From: Oceanospirillaceae bacterium | GTDB lineage: Bacteria; Pseudomonadota; Gammaproteobacteria; Pseudomonadales; Balneatricaceae | Direction of reading: 5' to 3' | Length of the DNA: 12,838 bases | NCBI GenBank assembly: GCA_003523085.1 | Contig: DPHD01000025.1 | Span: 11,641-24,478, forward strand | In this document: positions 1 through 7,148 of the stretch, piece after piece | How positions within the stretch are numbered: the first letter of the stretch is position 1 | Layout of the letters: each line of letters opens with the position of its first letter | The notes under the pieces: generated by a model | What the model saw: the letters and a program-made list of their open reading frames with translations, nothing else | The model's database searches: none | Told to the model about the DNA's origin: nothing | Made by a program: the position numbers and the translations under genes

Positions 1-25
1 GGGGGGTGGCCGGAATGACAGCTAA

Positions 26-754
26 TTAAACTGCTAAGTACTCTTCACGTAGTTGCTGGTTGTCTAGAACTTCTTGAGCCGTACCAGTAAATACAATCTC
101 ACCGGTATCGATGATAATGGCATGGTCGGCTAGTTTTAGCGCGGCTACGGCATTTTGTTCAACGATAATGGTGGTGATACCCATGGATTTTACTTCCTGC
201 AGCATGCGCTCAATTTCTTGCACGATAACAGGGGCTAAACCTTCATAAGGCTCATCCAGCAATAACAACTTAACATCACGGGCTAAAGCACGAGCCAAGG
301 CCAGCATTTGCTGTTCACCACCGGATAGGGAAGAAGCTTCTTGCTTGCGTCGCTCTTCTAGCTTAGGGAAGTGACTGTAGATCTTCTCTAAACTCCAACC
401 TAAGGGTTGAGCGATTTGTGCAAGTATTAAGTTTTCTTCTACCGTAACACCGGGAATGACACGACGATCTTCACATACCAGTTGGATGCCTGATCGGGCG
501 GCCTCAAAAGGCTTCATTTCGTGTAAGGCTTGGCCGTTAAGCCAAATCTCACCACTAGTGAGTGCAGGTTCGTTAGCCCTTGCAATAGTACGTAGGGTAG
601 AGGTTTTACCTGCACCGTTACGGCCTAGCAGGGCAACGATATCGCCTTCGGGGATGTCAAAAGACACCCCTTGTACAACATAGCTTTCGCCATAAAAAGC
701 ATTCAGTTCGCGGCAAGAAAAGAAGGACTGCGGTGCTTCATTTTTTGATGACAT
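26..754 (-). CDS. LivF-like ABC transporter ATP-binding protein (HAAT family)
   Basis: This is one of the two cytoplasmic ATPases of a branched-chain amino acid/amide/urea-type (HAAT) importer; it powers uptake through the two permeases encoded upstream. The 242-residue protein has a P-loop GRNGAGKT at 44-51, a canonical signature LSGGE at 143-147, Walker B LLLLDEP at 163-169 and VEQN at 198-201, where the usual H-loop histidine is absent, as is normal for LivF. Two places differ from E. coli LivF: VCEDRR (93-98) in place of VPEGRR, and DEPYEGLAP (167-175) in place of DEPSLGLAP. I chose the ATG at 754 because AGGAG lies 6 bases upstream, and that site overlaps the stop codon of the preceding livG-like gene, implying translational coupling. 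The frame stays open up to 841, but the extra residues have no family match. It is the last gene of the operon visible here. The substrate is unknown, so no liv or urt symbol is assigned. Confidence 0.9.
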   Translation of the reverse strand: MSSKNEAPQSFFSCRELNAFYGESYVVQGVSFDIPEGDIVALLGRNGAGKTSTLRTIARANEPALTSGEIWLNGQALHEMKPFEAARSGIQLVCEDRRVIPGVTVEENLILAQIAQPLGWSLEKIYSHFPKLEERRKQEASSLSGGEQQMLALARALARDVKLLLLDEPYEGLAPVIVQEIERMLQEVKSMGITTIIVEQNAVAALKLADHAIIIDTGEIVFTGTAQEVLDNQQLREEYLAV

Positions 755-764
755 AATCTTCTCC

Positions 765-1517
765 TTAAACCTGAGCTTCGCCAAGGTAGGCTTCAATAAC
801 TTTCGGGTGGCCTTTAATTTCGTCAGGCGAACCTTCGGCAATTATTTGACCTTGGGCTAACACAGAAATCTTTTCTGCCAACGAGAACACAACGTTCATG
901 TCGTGTTCAACAATCACCTTGGTGATGCCATCTTTCATGCCTTGCAGCAGTTCGATGGTTTTCTCAGTTTCATGGCGGGCCATTCCGGCGGTAGGCTCGT
1001 CAAGTAACAATAAGCGTGGCTTGTTGGCTAAACAGATAGCCATTTCCAAACGACGTTTATCACCACGAGATAGGCTACCGGCGATGCTGTGCATGTGGTT
1101 CTCTAAACCGAGTTCGCAGATTTGTTCTTCGGCAAATTCGATTAAAGGACGTTGTTTGCTAAAACCTTCAAGCATGTTCATGCGAAATGATCCATCACGT
1201 GCCGCAAACACAGGGATAGTCACGTTTTGCAATACCGTCATTTCCGGAAAAATAGCGGGGGTCTGAAACACCTTAGCGATGCCTAGCTGGTTAATGTCAA
1301 ATGAATCCACATCTAACAATGGCTTGCCGTCGAACATCACGGAGCCGTCATCCGGCTTGAGCATGCCGGTAAGCACGTTCAGTAGTGTTGATTTACCAGC
1401 ACCGTTAGGGCCAATAAGTGCGTGTGTAGTGCCTTGCTCAATTTTGAGGTTTACGTTCTGTAAGGCTTTTAAACCACCAAAACTCAAGGACACCTGATGA
1501 ATGTCTAATATGGCCAT
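765..1517 (-). CDS. LivG-like ABC transporter ATP-binding protein (HAAT family)
   Basis: This is the second ATPase of the importer, 250 residues, the usual size for LivG. Visible motifs are P-loop GPNGAGKS (36-43), Q-loop glutamine 85 in VFQTP, Walker B LLLLDEP (169-175) and the catalytic H-loop histidine 205 in VEHDM. The ABC signature reads LSRGD (149-153), where E. coli LivG has LAYGD, and the segment after Walker B reads TAGMARHET instead of the LivG-like AAGLNPKET. These substitutions suggest a HAAT subclass separate from the classical leucine transporter. The ATG at 1517 is preceded by AGGAGA. The gene starts 11 bases after the livM-like stop and ends 10 bases before the livF-like start, so it is a central operon member. 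Family assignment is firm; substrate is not. Confidence 0.92.
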   Translation of the reverse strand: MAILDIHQVSLSFGGLKALQNVNLKIEQGTTHALIGPNGAGKSTLLNVLTGMLKPDDGSVMFDGKPLLDVDSFDINQLGIAKVFQTPAIFPEMTVLQNVTIPVFAARDGSFRMNMLEGFSKQRPLIEFAEEQICELGLENHMHSIAGSLSRGDKRRLEMAICLANKPRLLLLDEPTAGMARHETEKTIELLQGMKDGITKVIVEHDMNVVFSLAEKISVLAQGQIIAEGSPDEIKGHPKVIEAYLGEAQV

Positions 1518-1528
1518 GGTTGAGTCTC

Positions 1529-2503
1529 CTATTCGCCGTCAGCAGTGGTAATAAAACGTTTCTTTATGCGATCTACGGCTTCCATGAAACCGCCTGGCAT
1601 AAAGACAACCACAAACATAAATATAAGACCCAATACCAATAACCATTGTTCGCCTAGATCTACAGACAATACGTTTTCGAAGTAGAGCATGAATGCTGCG
1701 CCTATCATCGGGCCTACAAGAGTGCCTACGCCGCCAATAACAGACATGATTACCACTTCACCAGACTGGTGCCAGCCAAGGAATTCGTGGCCTACAAATG
1801 GCTCGTAAACCACCATTAATGCACCGGCAAGTGCTGCATACATGGCACTAATAACAAAGGCCAACAACTTGTACTTACGTGCGTTGATGCCGGTGTATTC
1901 CAAACGAGTTTGGTTACACTTAATGGCTTTCATCATTAGTCCTACAGGCGATCGTTCAATACGCTTAGCAAGGTAGAACATAAGGATAGCCATGATGGCA
2001 GTAAAGTAAAACACCGCGCTGCCTTGCATCTTGATGTCAAACAACATCGGGGTAGGCATGCCCGTCAAACCATTTTCACCGCCGGTCCATGTTTGTAGCA
2101 TGGCCATAGCCATGGAGTGAAACATTTCTGCAAAGGCGAGAGTAAGGATTGAGAAGTAGATGCCGGTACGTTTTAAGGTCAGCAAACCAATCACAATAGC
2201 GACCAAGGTGGCCGCTATAACGGCTACGATGATGGCTGGGATAATGTTGTCCGAAAAGTGCTTTAGCATTAAGCCCGTGCTGTAGGCGGCAATACCAAAA
2301 AATGCAGCATGTCCAAAAGACAAGTAGCCAGTAAAGCCCAATAAAATATCAAAACCTACCAGGAAGATACAAAAGATCATAATCTTAGTATCAAGGCCAG
2401 AGTAACCGTTAATAAGTGGGAACCAAAGAGGCATGGTGAGGGCAATCATGGCAAATAAAATAACCGCCTTGTTGAGTTGCCAAAAGCTTTGTTGATTATG
2501 CAT
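1529..2503 (-). CDS. LivM-like ABC transporter permease (HAAT family)
   Basis: This is an inner-membrane permease subunit that pairs with the LivH-like protein to form the channel. The 324-residue protein is strongly hydrophobic, with about eight to ten membrane segments. It carries LivM-type landmarks: GYLSFGHAAFFGIAAY near residues 58-73 (the family's conserved G-x-x-SFGHA block), ERSPVGLMMKAIK followed by GINARKYKLLAF in the cytoplasmic loop that contacts the ATPase, and VIMSVIGGVGTLVGP further on. Its ATG shares one base with the stop codon of the upstream permease gene (TAATG), so the two subunits are probably translated in a coupled, equimolar way. Length is close to the LivM average and shorter than typical UrtC, which argues mildly against a urea transporter. 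Confidence 0.92.
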   Translation of the reverse strand: MHNQQSFWQLNKAVILFAMIALTMPLWFPLINGYSGLDTKIMIFCIFLVGFDILLGFTGYLSFGHAAFFGIAAYSTGLMLKHFSDNIIPAIIVAVIAATLVAIVIGLLTLKRTGIYFSILTLAFAEMFHSMAMAMLQTWTGGENGLTGMPTPMLFDIKMQGSAVFYFTAIMAILMFYLAKRIERSPVGLMMKAIKCNQTRLEYTGINARKYKLLAFVISAMYAALAGALMVVYEPFVGHEFLGWHQSGEVVIMSVIGGVGTLVGPMIGAAFMLYFENVLSVDLGEQWLLVLGLIFMFVVVFMPGGFMEAVDRIKKRFITTADGE

Positions 2504-3402
2504 TATTCAAATACTCCCTTGGCACCCAATAAACCACGTGGGCGGACCAATAAAATAATTACAGTAATTAGGTAAATGATAACGGTGTTGAGGTTGATGT
2601 AAGGCGCAGTGAAGCTTTGCGCCATACCAATTAGAATGCCAGCAAGAACAGCGCCGCCTAATGAACCCATGCCACCAATAACCACTACCAAGAAGGAGGG
2701 TACGAGTAAATGCATGCCTACTTCTGGTGATACTTGGGTCACTGGTCCACCAAATACACCGGCGATGCCAGCAATCATGGAACCAAGGCCAAATACAATC
2801 ATAAAGCGGCGGTTAATATTCACACCGAGGAACTGCATCATCTCAGCGTCTCGCATACCAGCACGGATAACTAATCCAAAACGGGTCAGGTGGAGCAGAG
2901 CGAATACGGCTGCAACAGTGATGATAGAGACGACGACCAAAATTAAACGCCACTTTGGGTAAACTACAAAGCCTTCTAAGAATGGCAGGTAGTCATGCAG
3001 CATAAGGATGCCATTACCCCAGCTTGGGATGGCAAACGGGATGTTGTTGGCGCCGAATACCCACTTTAGTAATTCTTGTATAACGATGGCAAGGCCAAAA
3101 GTTACAAGGATTTGATCGGTATGGGGTCGGTCATAGAAGCGCTGTATCAAGCCGCGCTCCATAAGCACACCAAAGACAAACAAAATTGGTGGTACTAGGA
3201 TTAAAGCCAGGCCGAAACCTAAGGCATTGTTGATGCTTACGGCCAAATAGATGGCGATAAGATAAAGGGCTCCGTGGGCAAAGTTAACTACGCCTAGGGT
3301 GCCGAAAATAAGGGTAAGGCCCAGAGCAATGAGCACGAAAATGGAACCGAGTTGTAACCCGGTAAGAATATAAAGGGTAAAAGCGTTGAGCGTCATGTCC
3401 AT
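2503..3402 (-). CDS. LivH-like ABC transporter permease (HAAT family)
   Basis: This is the first permease subunit of the importer, 299 residues, with about eight hydrophobic membrane segments. The N-terminal part holds the LivH hallmark GVVNFAHGALYLIAIY. The central cytoplasmic loop contains TRFGLVIRAGMRDAEM followed by LGVNINR, the region that couples to the ATPases. The C-terminus ends in RPRGLLG, as is usual in this family. There is no N-terminal extension of the kind seen in UrtB, so a urea transporter is less likely. The ATG at 3402 has GGGAG about 10 bases upstream; a second in-frame ATG at 3396 is spaced worse. Between this gene and the binding-protein gene lies a stem-loop with a U-rich tail (3457-3494), so expression probably depends on readthrough of that element or on a promoter not identified in the roughly 50 bases after it. 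Confidence 0.92.
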   Translation of the reverse strand: MDMTLNAFTLYILTGLQLGSIFVLIALGLTLIFGTLGVVNFAHGALYLIAIYLAVSINNALGFGLALILVPPILFVFGVLMERGLIQRFYDRPHTDQILVTFGLAIVIQELLKWVFGANNIPFAIPSWGNGILMLHDYLPFLEGFVVYPKWRLILVVVSIITVAAVFALLHLTRFGLVIRAGMRDAEMMQFLGVNINRRFMIVFGLGSMIAGIAGVFGGPVTQVSPEVGMHLLVPSFLVVVIGGMGSLGGAVLAGILIGMAQSFTAPYINLNTVIIYLITVIILLVRPRGLLGAKGVFE

Positions 3403-3456
3403 TTTGGAGCTACTCCCATTGGTTGCTGTGGCAAATTCATGGTTTTTTCTGATTTG

Positions 3457-3494
3457 AATAAATAAAAGCGGGTCAGCTTAAATGGCCGACCCGC
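3457..3494 (-). terminator. Intra-operon stem-loop with U-rich tail (attenuator/terminator)
   Basis: Read on the minus strand, 3494-3485 pairs with 3477-3468 to form a 10-bp stem (one G-U pair, otherwise Watson-Crick and GC-rich) with a 7-base loop. It is followed at once by TTTTATTTATT (3467-3457). This is the shape of a factor-independent terminator. It starts 18 bases after the binding-protein stop codon and lies ahead of the livH-like gene. Partial termination would give more binding protein than membrane components, a known pattern in binding-protein-dependent importers. The interrupted U tract suggests it is leaky. The stem would also protect the 3' end of the short transcript. Confidence 0.7.
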
Positions 3495-3512
3495 GAGAAC
3501 CTACGAGTCTGC

Positions 3513-4892
3513 TTATGCAGGTACGTAAGGACCTAACTCACCGCCAAAGATGGCTGGATCGTAATCCACGGTTGCAGCATCAACTTGATCAACAATCTTA
3601 AGGTAATCAAAGTCGCTGGTACGTGCAGAAGGTGAATTACCCTGCATAACCAAGATGTCCTTAATACACTGGTGATCGGCACCACGGTATAAGGTCTCGC
3701 CGTTACCAGCGCCAGTGAATTTAAAGTCTTCAAGGGCTTTAATTACTTCTGGTGGGTAGAAAGTACCGGCCATTTCACAGGCGTTAGCATACAACAGTGT
3801 TTGTACGTAACAAGTGTGAGCTGCCTGTGAAGGTGGGAAGCCATATTCGTCGGTAAAGGTCTTAACAAATACCTTAGAACCTTCGTCTTCTAGGGCCCAG
3901 TTCCAACCAGATGTACCTAGTACACCATCGATGTTGGTAGAGCCAGCACCTTTAGCCATCAAGCGGCTGTATAGTGGTACTACGATTTCTAGGTTCTTAC
4001 CGTTCTTCTGCATGTCACGCATACCGAAGTTAACAGCGTTGGTTAGCGAGTTAACCATGTTAGCGCCGTAGTGGTTCAATACCAATACGTCTGCGTCTGA
4101 GTTCAATACCTGAGACAAGTACTGAGAGAAGTCAGTCGTCTTCAAAGGCGTCATGATGTTGCCTTCAGTGCTCCAACCTTCCTTCTCAGTAAACTCTTGC
4201 ATAGACTGTTGCTGGGTGTGGCCCCAAGAGTAGTCCGCAGTTAAGTGGAAGGCACGACGATCTTTACCGTACTCTTTACTCAATACAGGAGACAATGCCT
4301 TACCTGTCATGTGAGCGTTAAAGAAATGACGGAAACCGTAACGTTGCTTGTCCTTACCAGTAGTGTCGTTTGAGTGAGTCAAACCACACATGAAGATGAT
4401 GCCTAGCTCATTACATAAGTACTGTTGAGCAATGGCGATACCAGAAGAAGAACCACCAGTAACCATGATTACTTTGTCACGTTCGATCATACGACGTGCA
4501 GAAGTACGTGAGGCGTCAGCGTTAGTTTGAGTGTCACCAGTAACGTAAGTTACTTTTTTGCCCAAAATACCGTTACCAGTTAGTTTGCTTGGCTTAAGGG
4601 TGTCGAGCATGCCGCCACCGTTGTTCAAGTGCTTAACGGCAAGTTTGTAAGCGCGCAGTTCGTCGGCGCCTTCGTCGGCGTATGCGCCAGTTTGTGGCAC
4701 GTTAAAACCAAGAACTACTTCACTACCTTTTACAGGGTAGTTACCGATAGCATCTTCTGCCCAAGCGTTCTGGGTATAAAATAGTGGTGTAGCAGCTGCG
4801 CCTACGGCGCCAGCGGATGTGGCTTTCAACACAGAGCGGCGAGACCAGCCCGATGCAGTGTGACTTGATTTTTCAGATTTTACATCTGTCAT
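3513..4892 (-). CDS. Tat-exported substrate-binding protein of HAAT-type ABC transporter
   Basis: This is the periplasmic receptor that captures the substrate and delivers it to the adjacent permeases. The 459-residue protein begins with a twin-arginine signal: SRRSVLK at residues 17-23, an alanine-rich hydrophobic stretch, and a likely cleavage after AWA at 43-45. The mature part resembles type I periplasmic binding proteins of the LivJ/UrtA/AmiC superfamily: a VVLGFNVPQTGAYADEG start, the VTGGSSSGIA block, and a second-lobe DVLVLNHYGANM segment. At about 415 mature residues it is longer than E. coli LivJ (about 345) and closer to UrtA or amide-binding proteins. The ATG at 4892 is chosen because GGAG lies 7 bases upstream; the frame also opens at a TTG at 4904, but that codon adjoins the ribosome-binding site itself. 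The substrate is undetermined; amino acids, amides, urea or other small polar compounds are all possible. Confidence 0.9.
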   Translation of the reverse strand: MTDVKSEKSSHTASGWSRRSVLKATSAGAVGAAATPLFYTQNAWAEDAIGNYPVKGSEVVLGFNVPQTGAYADEGADELRAYKLAVKHLNNGGGMLDTLKPSKLTGNGILGKKVTYVTGDTQTNADASRTSARRMIERDKVIMVTGGSSSGIAIAQQYLCNELGIIFMCGLTHSNDTTGKDKQRYGFRHFFNAHMTGKALSPVLSKEYGKDRRAFHLTADYSWGHTQQQSMQEFTEKEGWSTEGNIMTPLKTTDFSQYLSQVLNSDADVLVLNHYGANMVNSLTNAVNFGMRDMQKNGKNLEIVVPLYSRLMAKGAGSTNIDGVLGTSGWNWALEDEGSKVFVKTFTDEYGFPPSQAAHTCYVQTLLYANACEMAGTFYPPEVIKALEDFKFTGAGNGETLYRGADHQCIKDILVMQGNSPSARTSDFDYLKIVDQVDAATVDYDPAIFGGELGPYVPA

Positions 4893-5159
4893 AACAAACT
4901 CCAATTTATTGTTGTTGAACCGAGATGAACACTATCAGCAGATCAAAGCAGAGGTGCTTCTGGGTTAGGTCTAGTCTAGAGATTTGGCAGTTATTGAAAA
5001 TTAGACCTTAGTGAATGAGACCAAAGTCTGTGCGACTAAAGTGCAAGATGCTTAAGTATTAAAATTGCCTTTGCCGCGCCAATACAATCTAAATCAAACC
5101 TTCTGTATACTGCAGCTGTTCTTGTAAAACGCGCCGACAATATTGATGAGATTTCTCCT
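4893..5159. promoter_or_regulatory. Divergent intergenic region between importer operon and moaB
   Basis: These 267 bases must hold promoters for both the leftward importer operon and rightward moaB-moeA. An inverted pair AGGTCTA (4967-4973) and TAGACCT (5002-5008), plus a further AGACC at 5018-5022, could be operator half-sites. For moaB the best -10-like hexamer is TATACT at 5106-5111, about 49 bases before the start codon, but it lacks a good -35. TTGCCT (5065-5070) with TCTAAA (5088-5093) at 17-bp spacing is another weak candidate. I see no convincing sigma70 or sigma54 promoter for the importer on the minus strand. Confidence 0.4.
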
Positions 5160-5696
5160 ATGACCAGTGCCAACAATTCTCAAAAACCTATTAACATTGC
5201 AGTGTTAACTGTTTCTGATACGCGTAACAAAACCACCGACAAATCAGGTTTGACTTTAATACAGCGTTTGCAAACCGCGGGACATAGTTTGGCACAACAC
5301 AGTATTGTTAAAGATGACGTCTATCAAATTAGAGCTGCCGTTAGCCAATGGATTGCAGACCCAAATGTACATGCGGTGTTGGTGACGGGTGGTACGGGCT
5401 TTACCGCCAGAGATACGACACCTGACGCACTGTTGCCTTTGTTTGATCAAGTGATCGAAGGTTTTGGCGAATTGTTTCGCCACTTGTCCTATGCCGAAAT
5501 CGGTACCTCAACCATTCAGTCGCGCACCGTAGCTGGGGTGGCCAACCGCACCGTTATCTTTAGTATGCCTGGTTCCACCGGCGCGTGTATCACCGCCTGG
5601 GATGGCATCATTGAACAGCAGCTAGACAGCCGCCACAAACCCTGCAATTTTGTAGAAATGGTCACCTTTCACCCTACTGCTCAACCATCTGTCTAA
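5160..5696 (+). CDS. moaB: Molybdenum cofactor biosynthesis protein MoaB
   Basis: This is a MoaB/MogA-family protein that binds molybdopterin. MogA-type enzymes adenylylate molybdopterin before metal insertion; E. coli MoaB shares the fold, though its own activity is less clear, and in genomes without MogA it is assumed to take that role. The 178-residue sequence matches E. coli MoaB (170 aa) almost end to end: AVLTVSD (14-20), the substrate-loop TGGTG (76-80), TPDALLPLFD (87-96), EGFGELFR (100-107), the IGTSTIQSR block (114-122), AGVANRTVIF (125-134) and MPGST (136-140). The C-terminal RPCNF-like HKPCNF is also kept. The ATG at 5160 lacks a strong ribosome-binding site; only GATGAG is present at a usable distance. 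moeA follows after 15 bases, so the two are probably co-transcribed and act in successive steps. Confidence 0.95.
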   Translation: MTSANNSQKPINIAVLTVSDTRNKTTDKSGLTLIQRLQTAGHSLAQHSIVKDDVYQIRAAVSQWIADPNVHAVLVTGGTGFTARDTTPDALLPLFDQVIEGFGELFRHLSYAEIGTSTIQSRTVAGVANRTVIFSMPGSTGACITAWDGIIEQQLDSRHKPCNFVEMVTFHPTAQPSV

Positions 5697-5711
5697 CTAG
5701 TGCGGTCTTGT

Positions 5712-6944
5712 ATGACAACTAAAACCACGTTAATGCCAGTAGCTCAGGCGCAACAACAAATCATGGCGCACGCCCATTGCCAGTTGCCTATCGAAACTGT
5801 GCCGCTGTTTAATGCACGGGGCAGGGTGCTAGGCGCACCAGTGAGTTCTACGACTAATGTACCGCCGGCCGACAACAGCGCTATGGACGGGTATGCCCTG
5901 TGTGTGGCCGATTTGGCCATGCGTGTCATACCAGTGACTCAGCGCATAGCAGCAGGCCAAGTGCCCCATGTATTAACGGCCCATACTTGCGCCCGTGTAT
6001 TTACCGGCGCTGAAGTGCCGCCCAATGCAGAGTTGGTGGTGATTCAAGAAGATGTTGAAATAGTGGACGGCGGCATTCGACTGTTGCCAGGTGCTTTGCA
6101 GCAAGGCCAACCAGCCGGCCAGTTTATTCGCAGGGCAGGCCAAGACGTGATCCAAGGCCAAGTGGTGTGTGATGCTGGTACCAAGTTAGAAAGCCGCCAC
6201 TTAGGCGTGCTGGCCTCTATGGGCGTAGAAAACGTGGCGGTTTATCGGCGCTTAAAAGTGGCTATTGCCTCCACCGGCAGTGAACTTGTCAACCCGGGGC
6301 AAGCGTTACAGCCCGGGCAAATCTATAATTCAAATCGGTTCTTGTTAGCAGGCCTAGTTGATCAGTTAGGCATGGAATTGGTGGATCTGGGTATTATCGA
6401 AGACCAGCTTAGTTTAACCCAAGCGGCGCTAGCGGAGGCCGCTGAGCAGGCCGATATCATCATCACTAGCGGCGGCGTTTCCGAAGGCGAAGAAGACCAT
6501 GTTAAAGCCGCGGTACAAGCCTTAGGCCGATTAGACGTATGGAAGCTTGCTATTAAGCCAGGCAAGCCGCTCGCTTTTGGGCAGGTTAACACTACCCCGT
6601 TTTTTGGCTTGCCGGGTAACCCAGCCAGTGTGTTAGTTACCTTTATGGTGATGGCACGGCCATTTTTATTAGCCAGCCAAGGCTGCAGCCAAACTGCTGG
6701 CCACAGTATTAAGGCCACCTTAACCAACCCGCCAAAGCGACCTAGCATTAGGCAGGAATACCTGCGTGTGCGGGTGTTGAGTGAAGAGCAGGGTGGTCTC
6801 AAACTCGAAGCCATGACCAACCAAAACTCGGGTGTGCTTTCTACGGCTATGAAAGGCGACGGCCTAGCCGTGGTTAAAGCCAATACCTATGGTGTAGATG
6901 CCCAGCAAGTGGAATTTTTGCCATACCTTAGTTATGGCGTCTAG
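5712..6944 (+). CDS. moeA: Molybdopterin molybdenumtransferase MoeA
   Basis: MoeA inserts molybdate into adenylylated molybdopterin in the cytoplasm, completing the basic molybdenum cofactor. The 410-residue protein is collinear with E. coli MoeA (411 aa). It has NVPPADNSAMDGYA (49-62) containing the conserved Asp59, RVFTGA (95-100), STGSEL (187-192), ITSGGVSEGEEDHVK (251-265), KLAIKPGKPLAFG (278-290) and FFGLPGNPAS (297-306), followed by the small C-terminal beta domain. The ATG at 5712 is preferred over an in-frame GTG at 5700 because the resulting N-terminus, MTTKTTLMPVAQA, aligns with E. coli MoeA without a tail. Its ribosome-binding site is weak, so translation may depend on coupling with moaB 15 bases upstream. 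No terminator hairpin is evident before the ffs promoter. Confidence 0.95.
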   Translation: MTTKTTLMPVAQAQQQIMAHAHCQLPIETVPLFNARGRVLGAPVSSTTNVPPADNSAMDGYALCVADLAMRVIPVTQRIAAGQVPHVLTAHTCARVFTGAEVPPNAELVVIQEDVEIVDGGIRLLPGALQQGQPAGQFIRRAGQDVIQGQVVCDAGTKLESRHLGVLASMGVENVAVYRRLKVAIASTGSELVNPGQALQPGQIYNSNRFLLAGLVDQLGMELVDLGIIEDQLSLTQAALAEAAEQADIIITSGGVSEGEEDHVKAAVQALGRLDVWKLAIKPGKPLAFGQVNTTPFFGLPGNPASVLVTFMVMARPFLLASQGCSQTAGHSIKATLTNPPKRPSIRQEYLRVRVLSEEQGGLKLEAMTNQNSGVLSTAMKGDGLAVVKANTYGVDAQQVEFLPYLSYGV

Positions 6945-6971
6945 TGGTTTGATTAAGCTAATAAAAACTCC

Positions 6972-7000
6972 TTGAGTATAGTTAAGCGATTGCCTATAAT
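6972..7000 (+). promoter_or_regulatory. Sigma70 promoter of ffs
   Basis: TTGAGT at 6972-6977 and a perfect TATAAT at 6995-7000 are separated by exactly 17 bases. Transcription should begin near 7007, leaving a 5' leader of about 28 bases before the mature 4.5S RNA, similar to the processed leader of E. coli ffs. The bases right after the -10 are GC-rich (GCGCAC), like the discriminator of stable-RNA promoters that respond to growth rate and ppGpp. Confidence 0.8.
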
Positions 7001-7008
7001 GCGCACCT

Positions 7009-7026
7009 CGTAATCGCTCGATTACG
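7009..7026 (+). repeat. Palindrome in the ffs 5' leader
   Basis: CGTAATCG (7009-7016) and CGATTACG (7019-7026) form a perfect 8-bp inverted repeat with a 2-base centre. It falls between the predicted start of transcription and the mature 4.5S 5' end. In RNA it would fold as a 7-bp hairpin with a four-base loop; as DNA it could be an operator. Confidence 0.6.
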
Positions 7027-7034
7027 GTCGTTAT

Positions 7035-7148
7035 GGTAGCCCTATTGGTCCCCACGCAACGATAAACCGTGAACCTGGTCAGGCCTGGAAGGGAGCAGCC
7101 ACAGCGGTGGATTCGTGTGCCGCGGTGCGGCTGATAGGGTTGCCTCCA
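7035..7148 (+). ncRNA. ffs: 4.5S RNA (signal recognition particle RNA)
   Basis: This is the RNA core of the bacterial signal recognition particle; with Ffh it targets inner-membrane proteins to FtsY and SecYEG. The conserved domain IV is unmistakable: 7077-7100 differs from E. coli at only a few positions, with a GGAA tetraloop at 7087-7090 and the AGCAGCC side of the asymmetric loop. The termini pair as expected: 7035-7045 with 7134-7144 forms an 11-bp helix with two G-U pairs. Alignment to E. coli 4.5S gives the same length, 114 nt, and defines the ends to within a few bases. The CGCAACG segment near the 5' side is also conserved. RNase P probably removes the 5' leader, as in E. coli. Confidence 0.95.

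Noticed and set aside
755..841. N-terminal extension of the LivF-like protein to 841
   Set aside because: It would overlap the 3' end of the LivG-like gene by 77 bases, the added residues are basic and unlike the family, and an AGGAG-preceded ATG exists at 754.
3393..3440. A 15-codon leader ORF on the minus strand overlapping the livH-like start
   Set aside because: No ribosome-binding site precedes it and its composition shows no run of regulatory codons; most likely chance.
4893..4904. TTG start for the binding protein at 4904
   Set aside because: The GGAG next to this TTG is the ribosome-binding site for the ATG at 4892, which gives a standard Tat signal peptide.
6362..6883. A 173-codon open frame antisense to moeA
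   Set aside because: The plus strand encodes conserved MoeA motifs across the same span; the antisense frame has no recognisable domain and is a codon-bias shadow.
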